Source: CAZVWV01 sp964631745
Lineage (GTDB): Bacteria > Bdellovibrionota_C > UBA2361 > JBGSMV01
Assembly (NCBI GenBank): GCA_964631745.1
Contig: CAZVWV010000086.1
Span: 1-17,069, forward strand
Length of the DNA stretch: 17,069 nucleotides
Direction: 5' to 3'
This document shows positions 1 through 6,138 of this stretch, one piece after another. Every line of letters begins with the position of its first letter. The stretch's first letter is position 1. Position numbers and translations under genes: made by a program. The notes beneath the pieces are model-generated. The model made no database searches. It was not told the origin of the DNA and saw only the letters and a program-made list of their open reading frames with translations.

Positions 1-45
1 GAGAATTTCTCTCTCCGTGACCTCCGTGTTCTCCGTGGTTAAATT
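1..45. repeat. Short tandem array of about 9-bp units at the window edge
   Basis: Read on the minus strand, units of the type CACGGAGnn follow one another at 9-base spacing, preceded by AACC. The same style of array flanks the GxxExxY gene at 6562-7014, and the orientation here matches that gene's right-hand flank (both read CGTGGTT then an AATT-rich stretch on the plus strand). It is therefore probably the right end of another such element whose gene would lie left of this window. That last step is inference. Confidence 0.5.
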
Positions 46-136
46 CAAATCGCGAAAACTACAAATTCCTGTTTTCCCTTTTTAAATCAAGAATTTACGG
101 CATCACCGCCACCTTTCTACCGGACACGCATGACTC

Positions 137-155
137 ACCCTAGCGGTGCTAGGGT
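137..155. repeat. Perfect 8-bp inverted repeat, 3-base loop
   Basis: ACCCTAGC and GCTAGGGT are exact reverse complements around GGT, giving a compact hairpin on either strand. No T-run follows on either side, so a standard intrinsic terminator is not supported. It lies in gene-free DNA (1-209) in which I see no other coding signal. Confidence 0.5.
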
Positions 156-209
156 TCCGTGCCAATTCCGTCGAAAACTTCAAGATCTTCAGCCACCTCC
201 GCCACCGCG

Positions 210-380
210 CTACGATTCAACTGCTCTTTCTAGGATTATTGATTTTGCATGATAGTTAATGTCCGCAAAGATAATTTCCATCGGCGTTTGAAGGGCATTA
301 GCCAATTTGAAAACGTATTTCAAATCGCGCAGTTTGCTCTCAGGGGCTCTGAGTAAAAGTCCAACCACTGGTCGAGACAA
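210..380 (-). pseudogene. Unrecognised ORF remnant of about 56 codons
   Basis: After an in-frame TAA a TTG codon opens a frame running to TAG at 210-212. Its peptide looks protein-like (it contains SKLRDLKYVFKLANALQTPM and ends SIILERAVES), but it is too short to assign to a family. I see no Shine-Dalgarno sequence for the TTG, so it is more likely the 3' end of a decayed gene than an intact small one. Its last eight codons and stop lie inside a 27-bp sequence found again, inverted, beside recR at 3168-3194. It sits downstream of the broken PIN toxin gene and is separated from it by two strong palindromes. Confidence 0.35.
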
Positions 381-382
381 TT

Positions 383-412
383 AGTTTTAAAACTCATCAA
401 GCGCGCTTGATG
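383..412. repeat. Two abutting perfect palindromes (12 bp and 18 bp)
   Basis: AGTTTTAAAACT (383-394) and CATCAAGCGCGCTTGATG (395-412) are each exactly self-complementary and touch without a spacer. On the minus strand, just after the toxin gene's stop, the GC-rich palindrome is followed by a short run of T. A terminator for the toxin-antitoxin transcript is possible, though a perfect palindrome leaves little loop. The alternative is a binding site for a dimeric protein. Confidence 0.5.
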
Positions 413-422
413 CACTTTAGTA

Positions 423-862
423 TCAAACAATATCATCAAGAATCAAAACTTTAGGTGCTTTGATTTTAGCAAAACCTCGATCGTTTGTAAGGAAACTATC
501 TGCCGCCACATGCTGAGCTACTGCCAACTGAATTGCATCTGGAGTCATTAGGTTATAGTTCGCGCGAAGTTCGGCTGCTTCTTTTGCTATCTCAGCGTCT
601 ATAGGAATTAAGTGAACACCTACCGAACCAGTTAAGGTGTCTTCATACTGCCAATCAGATCTAATCGCTTATTCCGATATGGATGAACAAGCACTTCGAG
701 CAAAGTTATCGATGAAGTGACAATCCGTAAGTAACCTTCGTCTACATTCGAAAAAAATTTACTTAAAAACTTAGAATATCTACGATTATTTTCAATAAAA
801 TAGATGAAGGGGGCTGTATCAACACAAATCAGTTTACCCTCAAGAGCTTTTAGGATCTCCAC
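423..862 (-). pseudogene. PIN-domain (VapC-type) toxin gene with a one-base frameshift
   Basis: The first frame begins with GTG at 862, eight bases after a good AAGGAG, and encodes a PIN-domain N-terminus: CVDTAPFIYFIENN with the first metal-binding Asp at residue 15, and LLEVLVHP with Glu56. It stops at 632. A different frame then carries the rest of the domain down to TGA at 423-425, including GVHLIPIDAEIA, the third acidic site in LMTPDAIQLA, and a final LTNDRGF. The join is near 648-652, where one missing base would restore a codon between Gly and Tyr. PIN toxins are Mg-dependent ribonucleases, usually cutting tRNA or rRNA. All the acidic residues survive on both sides, so the break is recent or a sequence error. 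As read, the toxin is truncated and probably inactive. Confidence 0.75.
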
Positions 863-1083
863 TCACTGCGCTCCTTTTTAAGGTAGCTCTCTACATCCAA
901 ATTTTTCCAAATTTCTGCTCCAACGCCTTTAAGTTCAGAAATACGGCGAGTCTTAGCAAACGCGGCCTTGTTTAGATCGAGCTTTAAAGAATTTATAAGA
1001 TGTTCCAATATATCCATTCTTGAAGCGGGTTCGAGAGCATCAATCTCGTTACAGATTATTTTTAGTTTATTCTTAGCTGCCAT
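850..1083 (-). CDS. VapB-type antitoxin of the PIN toxin
   Basis: This 77-residue protein directly precedes the PIN toxin gene and overlaps its start by 13 bases, the usual translationally coupled layout of a type II toxin-antitoxin pair. The C-terminal part (ELKGVGAEIWKNLDVESY, then a charged ERSEW end) is of the kind often seen in small antitoxins paired with PIN toxins; that tail normally covers the toxin's active site. The N-terminal half is short and helical and has no DNA-binding fold I can name. The start is supported by AAGGA upstream of the ATG. A promoter lies at 1145-1173. With the toxin frameshifted, this may be an orphan antitoxin. I cannot place it in a specific antitoxin family. 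Confidence 0.7.
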   Translation of the reverse strand: MAAKNKLKIICNEIDALEPASRMDILEHLINSLKLDLNKAAFAKTRRISELKGVGAEIWKNLDVESYLKKERSEWRS

Positions 1084-1144
1084 AACTTAATTCCTTGAAT
1101 AATGGTCTGTGCTTTGCGACGAAGAACCTTTTCTCGCTATTCAG

Positions 1145-1173
1145 ATTATTCTATTTACTGGTCTAACTGGCAA
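1145..1173 (-). promoter_or_regulatory. Likely sigma-70 promoter of the toxin-antitoxin operon
   Basis: Minus-strand TTGCCA (1168-1173) and AATAAT (1145-1150) each differ from consensus at one position and are 17 bases apart. Transcription would start near 1138, giving a leader of about 55 bases before the antitoxin ATG at 1083. CCAGT occurs twice in direct orientation between and around the boxes, but no clear operator palindrome is present. The rest of the 1084-1288 gap shows nothing else. Confidence 0.5.
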
Positions 1174-1271
1174 CGCCAAAATTTTTAGATTTAATTGAAT
1201 CTAACCAGAGCCAAAGACTTGTCTCGTATTGGCTGGAGATAGAGCGCCATGCGCAGCTCCTGGATTGTTTT

Positions 1272-1302
1272 AAAAAGATTCATCGGGGTTACAAAAGCCC
1301 CG
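1272..1302 (-). terminator. Weak hairpin terminator after the protease gene
   Basis: On the minus strand CGGGG and CCCCG pair across nine bases at 1284-1302, overlapping the protease stop codon. TTTTT follows seven bases after the stem (1272-1276). The gap between stem and T-run makes this weaker than a canonical intrinsic terminator. Confidence 0.35.
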
Positions 1303-2128
1303 TTTCAGGAGCGACGCTCATGATAAAATCTAAGATGTGTTGAGATTGCAAATTAGTGTAAGTCGTTAAATCGCCGATCTGGCAATCGTTCCGCGTACCC
1401 GTAGAGGTAAGACCAATGATTCCGAATTTTTGCTTAGCACGCCGTAACAACGGGCCGCCGGAGTCCCCCTGACAGGTGTTACTGCCGTTTCCATCGTAAA
1501 CAGAGTTGACGGTACTCTCGGAGACAGAGCTAATTTCAACCTGTCCGCTGCGCAAGACCGCACCATCCAAAAGACTACTGGCATCGGTGCCGTACCCAAA
1601 AATGGAGGCGATATTTCCAGCTTCCGTAACTTTACTCAGTACTATCGGTAGCGTTGGAAGCGGCGCGGCGCTGACTAATGTAAGAATAGCCACGTCGTTC
1701 TCGATCTCCGTCGATTTAAGCTCAAAGTGCGGATGGATATTCACACGGGAAACCAATACGGTCTGCAAATTAGAGCTGTCTCCATATCCGATCTTCACCT
1801 GCGCGGGATGCGAAACAAAACAATGACCGGCGGTGATGACCTTGGTAGTCGTAAGCATGGTGCCTGTGCAAAGCGCCTCGGTCTTACCACCTTGATCCTG
1901 TAGCAGCACTCGCACTACAGGACTCTGTGAGAGTCCCGTGCAGGCAGTGCCGTCTAAGATTAAGGGATTAATGGCTGAGAGGCCTAGGTCCGAGCAAGCA
2001 TTTTTTGAGAGCGCTTGAGTAGTTATGCCATTGCCATCACCGCCACTGCCTCCTCCGCATCCCAACGCAGCAATAAACATAGCACTTACTACTGCGATTC
2101 TAATGTGAACGATATTAGGCAGTTTCAT
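1289..2128 (-). CDS. Trypsin-like (S1 family) serine protease lipoprotein
   Basis: This 279-residue protein starts with a signal peptide ending in a lipobox (AALGC, Cys24). A glycine-rich linker follows, then a chymotrypsin fold. The catalytic triad is complete: His102 in VITAGHC, Asp145 in ENDVAILTL and Ser223 in CQGDSGGPLL. Six residues before the catalytic Ser, where trypsin has the Asp that binds Lys/Arg, this protein has Asn217, so trypsin-like cleavage after basic residues is not expected. Cysteine pairs typical of the fold are present, fitting an extracytoplasmic location. No separate propeptide is obvious. It follows the thymidine kinase gene by about 50 bases with only a weak ribosome site; a functional link is not implied. 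The fold and activity are secure; the substrate is unknown. Confidence 0.88.
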   Translation of the reverse strand: MKLPNIVHIRIAVVSAMFIAALGCGGGSGGDGNGITTQALSKNACSDLGLSAINPLILDGTACTGLSQSPVVRVLLQDQGGKTEALCTGTMLTTTKVITAGHCFVSHPAQVKIGYGDSSNLQTVLVSRVNIHPHFELKSTEIENDVAILTLVSAAPLPTLPIVLSKVTEAGNIASIFGYGTDASSLLDGAVLRSGQVEISSVSESTVNSVYDGNGSNTCQGDSGGPLLRRAKQKFGIIGLTSTGTRNDCQIGDLTTYTNLQSQHILDFIMSVAPETGLL

Positions 2129-2178
2129 TCGTTAAATTAAATTCATTAGTTAAGCACGTTACGAATTATTAGCGACTC

Positions 2179-2802
2179 TTAAAATCCCACCACTCTATTG
2201 TCAAATGGAGTATCGAACCCCTGCCGCAACTCACGCGCGCGTTGCAGCTCGTTGCGGTAGCATCCACAACATGCCGGAAAGTATTTTTCTTCGGCACCAA
2301 GTTCGATGGAGGGTCCATCGACTGTCGCGATGCCATCGACATGCTTTAAGTTATAGATCGCCTTTTTGTTACAGAATGCGCAAGTGGTTTTTATCTCCTC
2401 GATCGTGTCAGCCAGCTCCAACAATCTGCGAGATCCTTCGAAGAGATGGGTGCGGAAATCCTGTCGCAGCCCGTAACATATTACGGGGATGTTCATTTCG
2501 GAGGAGATCTCTCTAAGCTGCTCGATAACAGGCGGGCTTAGGAATTGGGCCTCATCAAGTAAGATACAACTTGCGCCTTCTAACTTTTTTCGATCAATTA
2601 TGGATTCCGAGCTTACTAGGATATCGGCGGATTGTTCGAGGCCTGCTCGGGATTTAATTAGCCGCTCGCCGAAGCGTGTGTCCAACTGGGGCTTAATTAG
2701 GACTACTTTTTTACCTTGCTGCCTGTAGTTGTGGGCCACGGCTAGAAGATTTAGCGTCTTGGCGCTGCCGACTGTGCCGTAGCGGAAATAAAGTTTTGCC
2801 AT
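2179..2802 (-). CDS. tdk: Thymidine kinase, type II
   Basis: This enzyme transfers the ATP gamma-phosphate to thymidine in pyrimidine salvage. The chosen start is the ATG at 2802 (MAKLYFRYG), which lines up with the E. coli Tdk N-terminus; a TTG four codons upstream (2814) is possible but less likely. From the ATG the protein has 207 residues. It shows a P-loop with GTVGSAKT near residues 9-16 (Ala replaces the Gly before Lys), the Walker B/catalytic segment CILLDEAQF with Glu84, the GLRQDFR motif, and zinc-site cysteines as CAFC and ACCGC. DGPSIELGAEEKYF is the nucleoside-binding lasso region. It belongs to the tetrameric Zn-containing family rather than the deoxynucleoside kinase family. 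It is near tRNA-Asn but has no obvious operon partner. Confidence 0.93.
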   Translation of the reverse strand: MAKLYFRYGTVGSAKTLNLLAVAHNYRQQGKKVVLIKPQLDTRFGERLIKSRAGLEQSADILVSSESIIDRKKLEGASCILLDEAQFLSPPVIEQLREISSEMNIPVICYGLRQDFRTHLFEGSRRLLELADTIEEIKTTCAFCNKKAIYNLKHVDGIATVDGPSIELGAEEKYFPACCGCYRNELQRARELRQGFDTPFDNRVVGF

Positions 2803-2903
2803 GCTGTTGCTCAATTGAGGGACAACTTGCCAGGCGGAGTGATCCCTGTTGTTATTTTAGTGCTGCCATTCGGCCCGAAAAGCGGCGGTGGCTCGTAGCA
2901 TCG

Positions 2904-2920
2904 GCCGACGAGTCGTCGGC
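2904..2920. repeat. GC-rich hairpin upstream of tdk
   Basis: GCCGACGA and TCGTCGGC are exact reverse complements around a single G. No T-run follows on either strand. It lies between the tRNA-derived fragments and the thymidine kinase gene; its role is unknown. Confidence 0.45.
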
Positions 2921-2933
2921 GCTCCCAAACCTT

Positions 2934-3015
2934 CTTCTACCAACTGGCTCCCCGGGTGCGCTTAGCCGCTCGGCTCGCTGGTTCGAGCCCGGCGCGAAAC
3001 TTCACTTCTACCAAC
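2934..3015. repeat. Rearranged fragments of the adjacent tRNA-Asn gene
   Basis: A 23-bp segment at 2934-2956 is an exact direct repeat of 3005-3027, which holds the 3' acceptor strand, CCA and flank of tRNA-Asn. Between them, 2976-2993 repeats the T-arm of the tRNA in the opposite orientation and is exactly complementary to 3027-3044. The region can fold back on the tRNA 3' end. The flank also reads AGTTGGTAGA on the minus strand, a 10-mer identical to the tRNA D-loop. This looks like debris of tRNA duplication and inversion; no functional second tRNA can be folded. Confidence 0.65.
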
Positions 3016-3091
3016 TGGCTCCCCGGGCCGGGCTCGAACCAGCGACACGGTGGTTAACAGCCACCTGCTCTACCAACTGAGCTACCGGGGA
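3016..3091 (-). tRNA. tRNA-Asn (anticodon GTT)
   Basis: The minus strand folds as a full cloverleaf of 76 bases. The acceptor is TCCCCGG/CCGGGGA, the D-arm GCTC/GAGC, the anticodon arm GGTGG/CCACC with loop CTGTTAA (anticodon GTT), and the T-arm GCTGG/CCGGC with loop TTCGAGC. The discriminator is G and CCA is encoded. It stands alone between recR and tdk, on the same strand as both. Confidence 0.96.
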
Positions 3092-3122
3092 AGACTTTCA
3101 AAGCTATTAGTTTCGAGGGTAA

Positions 3123-3151
3123 ATGTTCGAACGACTGGGGAAATATGTCAA
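3123..3151 (-). promoter_or_regulatory. Possible tRNA-Asn promoter (good -35, poor -10)
   Basis: The minus strand carries a perfect TTGACA at 3146-3151. Seventeen bases downstream the hexamer is only GAACAT, a poor -10. The position, about 30 bases before the tRNA, is right for a promoter, but the -10 is too weak to be sure. Confidence 0.35.
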
Positions 3152-3167
3152 GAAGCTGCAGGTTAAA

Positions 3168-3194
3168 CCTAGAAAGAGCAGTTGAATCGTAGCG
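3168..3194 (+). repeat. 27-bp dispersed repeat, copy 2 (copy 1 at 208-234, inverted)
   Basis: The 27 bases here (beginning CCTAGAAAGAGCAG, ending TCGTAGCG) occur exactly once more in the window, reverse-complemented at 208-234. One base after the match differs and then three more agree. This copy ends four bases from the recR stop codon; the other covers the end of an ORF remnant. The two copies lie on opposite strands, so they are not a simple att pair bounding an insertion. Confidence 0.7.
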
Positions 3195-3197
3195 AGG

Positions 3198-3797
3198 TTA
3201 AAGGGTTATGCGGCCCTGGAAGGCCCTGGAAAGGGTGAAATCGTCGGCATATTCTAGCTCGCCGCCGCGCGGCATGCCTTGGGCTAGGCGTGAGGTTTTA
3301 ACCCCTAGGTCTTGAATTAACCGGGATAAATATAGCGCTGTGGCATCGCCTTCCACCGTTGAACTTAGGGCTAATATCACTTCGCGGACCTCCCCACCCT
3401 TGATTCGCTCTAACAGCTCTTTGGACTTCATATTCTCAGGCCCCTGTCCTTTTAGCGGAGCCCAGAGCCCGTGCAAGACATGATAGAGCCCTCGAAACTC
3501 GCTTAACCGTTCGATCGCCACCAGATCCATCGGTTTCTCGACCACGCAGATGAGCCCCGCCTCGCGTGAGCCGCTGGCACAAACCGCGCAAAGTTTGTTC
3601 TCGCTCAGAAAGAAACACTTCTCGCACATCATTAATGAATTAACAGCCTCACAGATACTGTCCGCCAAGACCTTGGCGTTGCCCTTATCCCCGTTCACGA
3701 GAAAATAAGCCAACCTCGTGGCCGATTTTTCGCCAACCGACGGGAGTTTTGACAGCTCCCGAATTAACTTTTGCATTTTTGGCGGAAAACTAAACAT
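3198..3797 (-). CDS. recR: Recombination mediator protein RecR
   Basis: RecR acts with RecO (and RecF) to load RecA on SSB-coated single-stranded DNA during gap repair. The protein has 199 residues, the normal length. It shows the N-terminal helix-hairpin-helix (LPSVGEKSATRLAYFLV, about 18-34), the four-Cys zinc site (Cys58, 61, 70, 73) and a Toprim domain starting ICVVEKPMDLVAIE near 83 with GLYHVLHG. The C-terminal Walker-B-like segment is GMPRGGELEYADDFTLSRAF. It is the last gene of dnaX-ybaB-recR, a conserved order in many bacteria, 19 bases after ybaB. The ATG lacks a strong ribosome site, so coupling to ybaB translation is likely. Confidence 0.96.
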   Translation of the reverse strand: MFSFPPKMQKLIRELSKLPSVGEKSATRLAYFLVNGDKGNAKVLADSICEAVNSLMMCEKCFFLSENKLCAVCASGSREAGLICVVEKPMDLVAIERLSEFRGLYHVLHGLWAPLKGQGPENMKSKELLERIKGGEVREVILALSSTVEGDATALYLSRLIQDLGVKTSRLAQGMPRGGELEYADDFTLSRAFQGRITL

Positions 3798-3816
3798 GCA
3801 AGCTTACGTCCCCTGC

Positions 3817-4152
3817 CTAAAACAATCCAGGAATCGAAGCTCCGCCGGTTACCTTTGAGAACTCGCCTTTGAGCGCTTCCTGTGCTTTTTTCAAAGCTTC
3901 GTTACACGCTGCCTGGATAAGATCCTGAAGCATCTCGACTCCCTCGGGATCAACCACCTGCTTCTCTATCACCACCGCCGTAATTTGATTTTCTGCGCTC
4001 GCTGTAACTTTTACCATGCCGCCACCAGCGCTACCTTCAGCATAGATCTGGGCCGCGCCCTGATGAACTTTCTGCAGTTCAGTTTGCATCTTCTGAGCTT
4101 GCTTAATCAGCCCTTGCATATTGCCGGGTACACCTGAGAATCCCTTTGACAT
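3817..4152 (-). CDS. ybaB: YbaB/EbfC-family nucleoid-associated protein
   Basis: This small DNA-binding protein of 111 residues has the family core: an N-terminal helix (NMQGLIKQAQKMQTELQKVH), the glycine-rich GSAGGGMVKVTASAENQITAV strand region, and the EMLQDLIQAACNEALKKA helix. Known members form dimers that bind DNA and affect nucleoid structure or gene expression; the exact role differs among species. It sits nine bases after dnaX and has AAGGA upstream of its ATG, partly made from the dnaX stop region. The neighbours dnaX and recR are its usual partners. Confidence 0.93.
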   Translation of the reverse strand: MSKGFSGVPGNMQGLIKQAQKMQTELQKVHQGAAQIYAEGSAGGGMVKVTASAENQITAVVIEKQVVDPEGVEMLQDLIQAACNEALKKAQEALKGEFSKVTGGASIPGLF

Positions 4153-4161
4153 AATTATTCC

Positions 4162-5838
4162 TTACTCCTTTGTAACTATGTTATCAATCTTACTTCCAGG
4201 AAATACTTTTTGTAAATTCTTTAAGGTGGGGTGATCCTCAACGCTATACTGCTGCGCTTCCTTTTCCCGATGAAAGATAGCCTTCTCTTCATGCGCCAAA
4301 CTTCCAGGAGCCGGATCAATCTGCCCCTCTGCACCGGTAAGATGTACAACCCAAGTTGGAATCCCCGAAAATTCACTTAATGCTTGCTTCAAGTTCTCTT
4401 TATTGGGCTCACCGCTAAAATATTGCACGCAGAAAGCTGGTCCGTGCGCTACTAATTCGCCATCACTAAAATTAGTAATTCCGAACCGTTTCAACTGCTC
4501 GCCCATCATCTTGCCTTTCTTATCGGAGACAAAACGGACGAAACTGCCCCAATCAAGATTCTCTGATTTAGATTTGGTCTTGGCTACTGCTGCAGTCGGA
4601 CTAGCAACGGAATTACTCCGTGAAGCGTTGCTGGCCGCCGCAGTTGCCACTCTCGGAGCTTGAGCCGATCTCACCGCGCCCCCCACACCTGGTCCCTGTT
4701 CACCTTGTCCCAGCTCTTGAATCAAAGTGGCTAAGTCCTTGACGCTCTCTCGAAGAGCCAGTCGCACGACCAAGGCCTCAAGCGCGTACTTTGGATAGGT
4801 GCTTCGAAGCGCCATATCCGCGCCTTCTCTAACCAACTGTACCAAATCCTGAAGATCCTCAGAGCTTGGCGTACTTGCTTGGCGCTTGAGCTCGGTAACA
4901 TCGTCAGGGGCTAAGCCCATTTTGGCCAAGCTGTTTTCGGCCCCAAAGCGCGCGATCAGCAGCTCTCTAAAATGGACCACTAGCTCTCGCAAAAACAAGC
5001 CAATATCAAGTCCACCTTTAAAGGCGTTAGCCAAAATTTCGAGCGCTCTTTGGCTATCGTGTGCAAAAATCGAAGCTGATAGCTCAAAAAGGATCTTCCG
5101 CTCGACAGAGCCCAACATCACACCGACTTCTGCCGCGCTTATCTTCCCATCGCAAAAGGCGTGCACCCGATCAAGAATCGACTGACTATCCCGCATGGAG
5201 CCATCAGAGTAGCGCGCGATCATACGCAGCGCTTCCGGATCTATCTCGACCTTTTCAGATTTGCACACCTCGGCAAGGCGCGCTTCGATATCGTGATTAG
5301 CGATAGCTCTTAAATCATGGCGCTGACACCTTGAAAGCACCGTCTCCGGAATTTTATGCGCTTCGGTTGTGGCCAGCATAAAAACCGTGTGCGGCGGAGG
5401 TTCTTCTAAACTCTTCAATAAAGCATTAAAAGCCGCGGTGCTTAACATATGCACCTCGTCGATAATGTATATCTTATAACGCGAACCAGGCGATGGCAGA
5501 GATCTGAATGAGTCTATCAGTTCACGCACATTTTCAACGCTATTATGGGAAGCACCGTCTATCTCGCGCACAGCCATGCTGTTGCCCTGAGCAATCTCGA
5601 CACAGTTTACACATTTAAGGCAAGGCTTAGCTGTCGGCCCTTTCTCGCAGTTCAGAGCTTTCGAAAATATTCTGGCGATCGAAGTTTTGCCGACACCGCG
5701 CGGCCCAGCAAAGAGATAAGCGTGCGAAATACGTCCTCGCGCAATCGCGTTTGAGAGAGTGCGCGTGACATGCTCCTGTCCGGTCACGGAGCTAAAATCT
5801 TGTGGGCGGTATTTACGCGCTAGAACGAGATACGACAT
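4162..5838 (-). CDS. dnaX: DNA polymerase III subunits tau/gamma (clamp loader ATPase)
   Basis: DnaX is the motor of the clamp loader that places the beta sliding clamp on primed DNA; the long form also bridges polymerase cores and helicase. The 558-residue protein starts MSYLVLARKYRPQDF, then Walker A GPRGVGKT (45-52), four zinc-site cysteines (64, 73, 76, 79), Walker B YIIDEVHML (Asp127-Glu128), ATTEAHKIPETVLSRC with the SRC motif at 169-171, and the collar helices. An Ala/Ser-rich linker (about 385-430) leads to a C-terminal tau-like domain. I found no A-rich slippery site in the linker, so a gamma form made by frameshifting as in E. coli is not indicated. Its start lies about 22 bases after the SRP RNA gene. 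Confidence 0.96.
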   Translation of the reverse strand: MSYLVLARKYRPQDFSSVTGQEHVTRTLSNAIARGRISHAYLFAGPRGVGKTSIARIFSKALNCEKGPTAKPCLKCVNCVEIAQGNSMAVREIDGASHNSVENVRELIDSFRSLPSPGSRYKIYIIDEVHMLSTAAFNALLKSLEEPPPHTVFMLATTEAHKIPETVLSRCQRHDLRAIANHDIEARLAEVCKSEKVEIDPEALRMIARYSDGSMRDSQSILDRVHAFCDGKISAAEVGVMLGSVERKILFELSASIFAHDSQRALEILANAFKGGLDIGLFLRELVVHFRELLIARFGAENSLAKMGLAPDDVTELKRQASTPSSEDLQDLVQLVREGADMALRSTYPKYALEALVVRLALRESVKDLATLIQELGQGEQGPGVGGAVRSAQAPRVATAAASNASRSNSVASPTAAVAKTKSKSENLDWGSFVRFVSDKKGKMMGEQLKRFGITNFSDGELVAHGPAFCVQYFSGEPNKENLKQALSEFSGIPTWVVHLTGAEGQIDPAPGSLAHEEKAIFHREKEAQQYSVEDHPTLKNLQKVFPGSKIDNIVTKE

Positions 5839-5850
5839 AAATCACATTTG

Positions 5851-5962
5851 TATAAAAAGTGGCAGCCGCGTGTCGTATCACAGAAAATAATCCGTTACGG
5901 TTGCTCCCTTCCGGGCCTGGCCGGGTTGGCGGCATCTCTCGCACGGCACAGCGACTACCAGC
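5851..5962 (-). ncRNA. ffs: Signal recognition particle RNA (4.5S, small bacterial type)
   Basis: The minus strand contains the SRP apical core AACCCGGCCAGGCCCGGAAG followed by GGAGCAACC, with its GGAA-type loop and the Ffh-binding asymmetric bulges. The ends pair: CTGGTAGTCGC at the 5' side with GCGGCTGCCA at the 3' side, allowing G-U pairs. The RNA is about 100 bases (about 5860-5962), and TTTTT at 5854-5858 follows the closing stem, fitting intrinsic termination. With Ffh it targets nascent membrane and secreted proteins to the Sec translocon. It is immediately upstream of dnaX on the same strand, as in many bacteria. Confidence 0.93.
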
Positions 5963-5967
5963 TAGAC

Positions 5968-5996
5968 AGTATAGTCAAAAATCTTGGGGATGTAAC
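5968..5996 (-). promoter_or_regulatory. Sigma-70 promoter of ffs
   Basis: Minus-strand TATACT (5968-5973, five of six) is 17 bases from GTTACA (5991-5996, four of six). The predicted start, about seven bases past the -10, falls at 5961-5962, exactly where the SRP RNA closing stem begins. That agreement makes the call fairly strong. Confidence 0.65.
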
Positions 5997-6013
5997 AGTG
6001 CGGCCGGTCTGAG

Positions 6014-6050
6014 GCAATTTGCCCCAGCGATTGTAGCAAATTGCCCCAGC
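6014..6050. repeat. Two 15-bp direct repeats at 22-bp spacing upstream of ffs
   Basis: GCAATTTGCCCCAGC (6014-6028) and GCAAATTGCCCCAGC (6036-6050) differ at one base. The 22-base period places both on nearly the same helix face, just upstream of the ffs promoter. Either an upstream binding site or a chance duplication is possible. Otherwise the stretch from 5997 to 6138 shows nothing. Confidence 0.4.
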
Positions 6051-6138
6051 AAGGCCATCCTCTCGCGAAATTTATCTCGGAATATCAATAGCTTAACCAA
6101 CCGGCCCTCTTGGCATCAAGCTTGTATTTACTAACCGC

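Noticed and set aside
1..45. CRISPR array
   Set aside because: The units are only about 9 bases and have no unique spacers; no cas genes are present.
2904..2920. Intrinsic terminator
   Set aside because: The stem is strong, but neither strand has a T-run after it, so it is listed only as a hairpin.
2796..3080. A 94-codon plus-strand open frame
   Set aside because: It runs through the tRNA-Asn gene and its repeat debris in antisense and has no protein-like features.
208..3194. attL/attR pair of an integrated island made by the 27-bp repeat
   Set aside because: The two copies are in opposite orientation, whereas flanking att sites of an integrated element are direct repeats; no integrase gene lies between them, and recR and tRNA-Asn are outside such an interval.
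4540..4680. Programmed frameshift site in dnaX producing a gamma subunit
   Set aside because: The linker region has no run of six or more A residues and no obvious slippery heptamer followed by a stem-loop.
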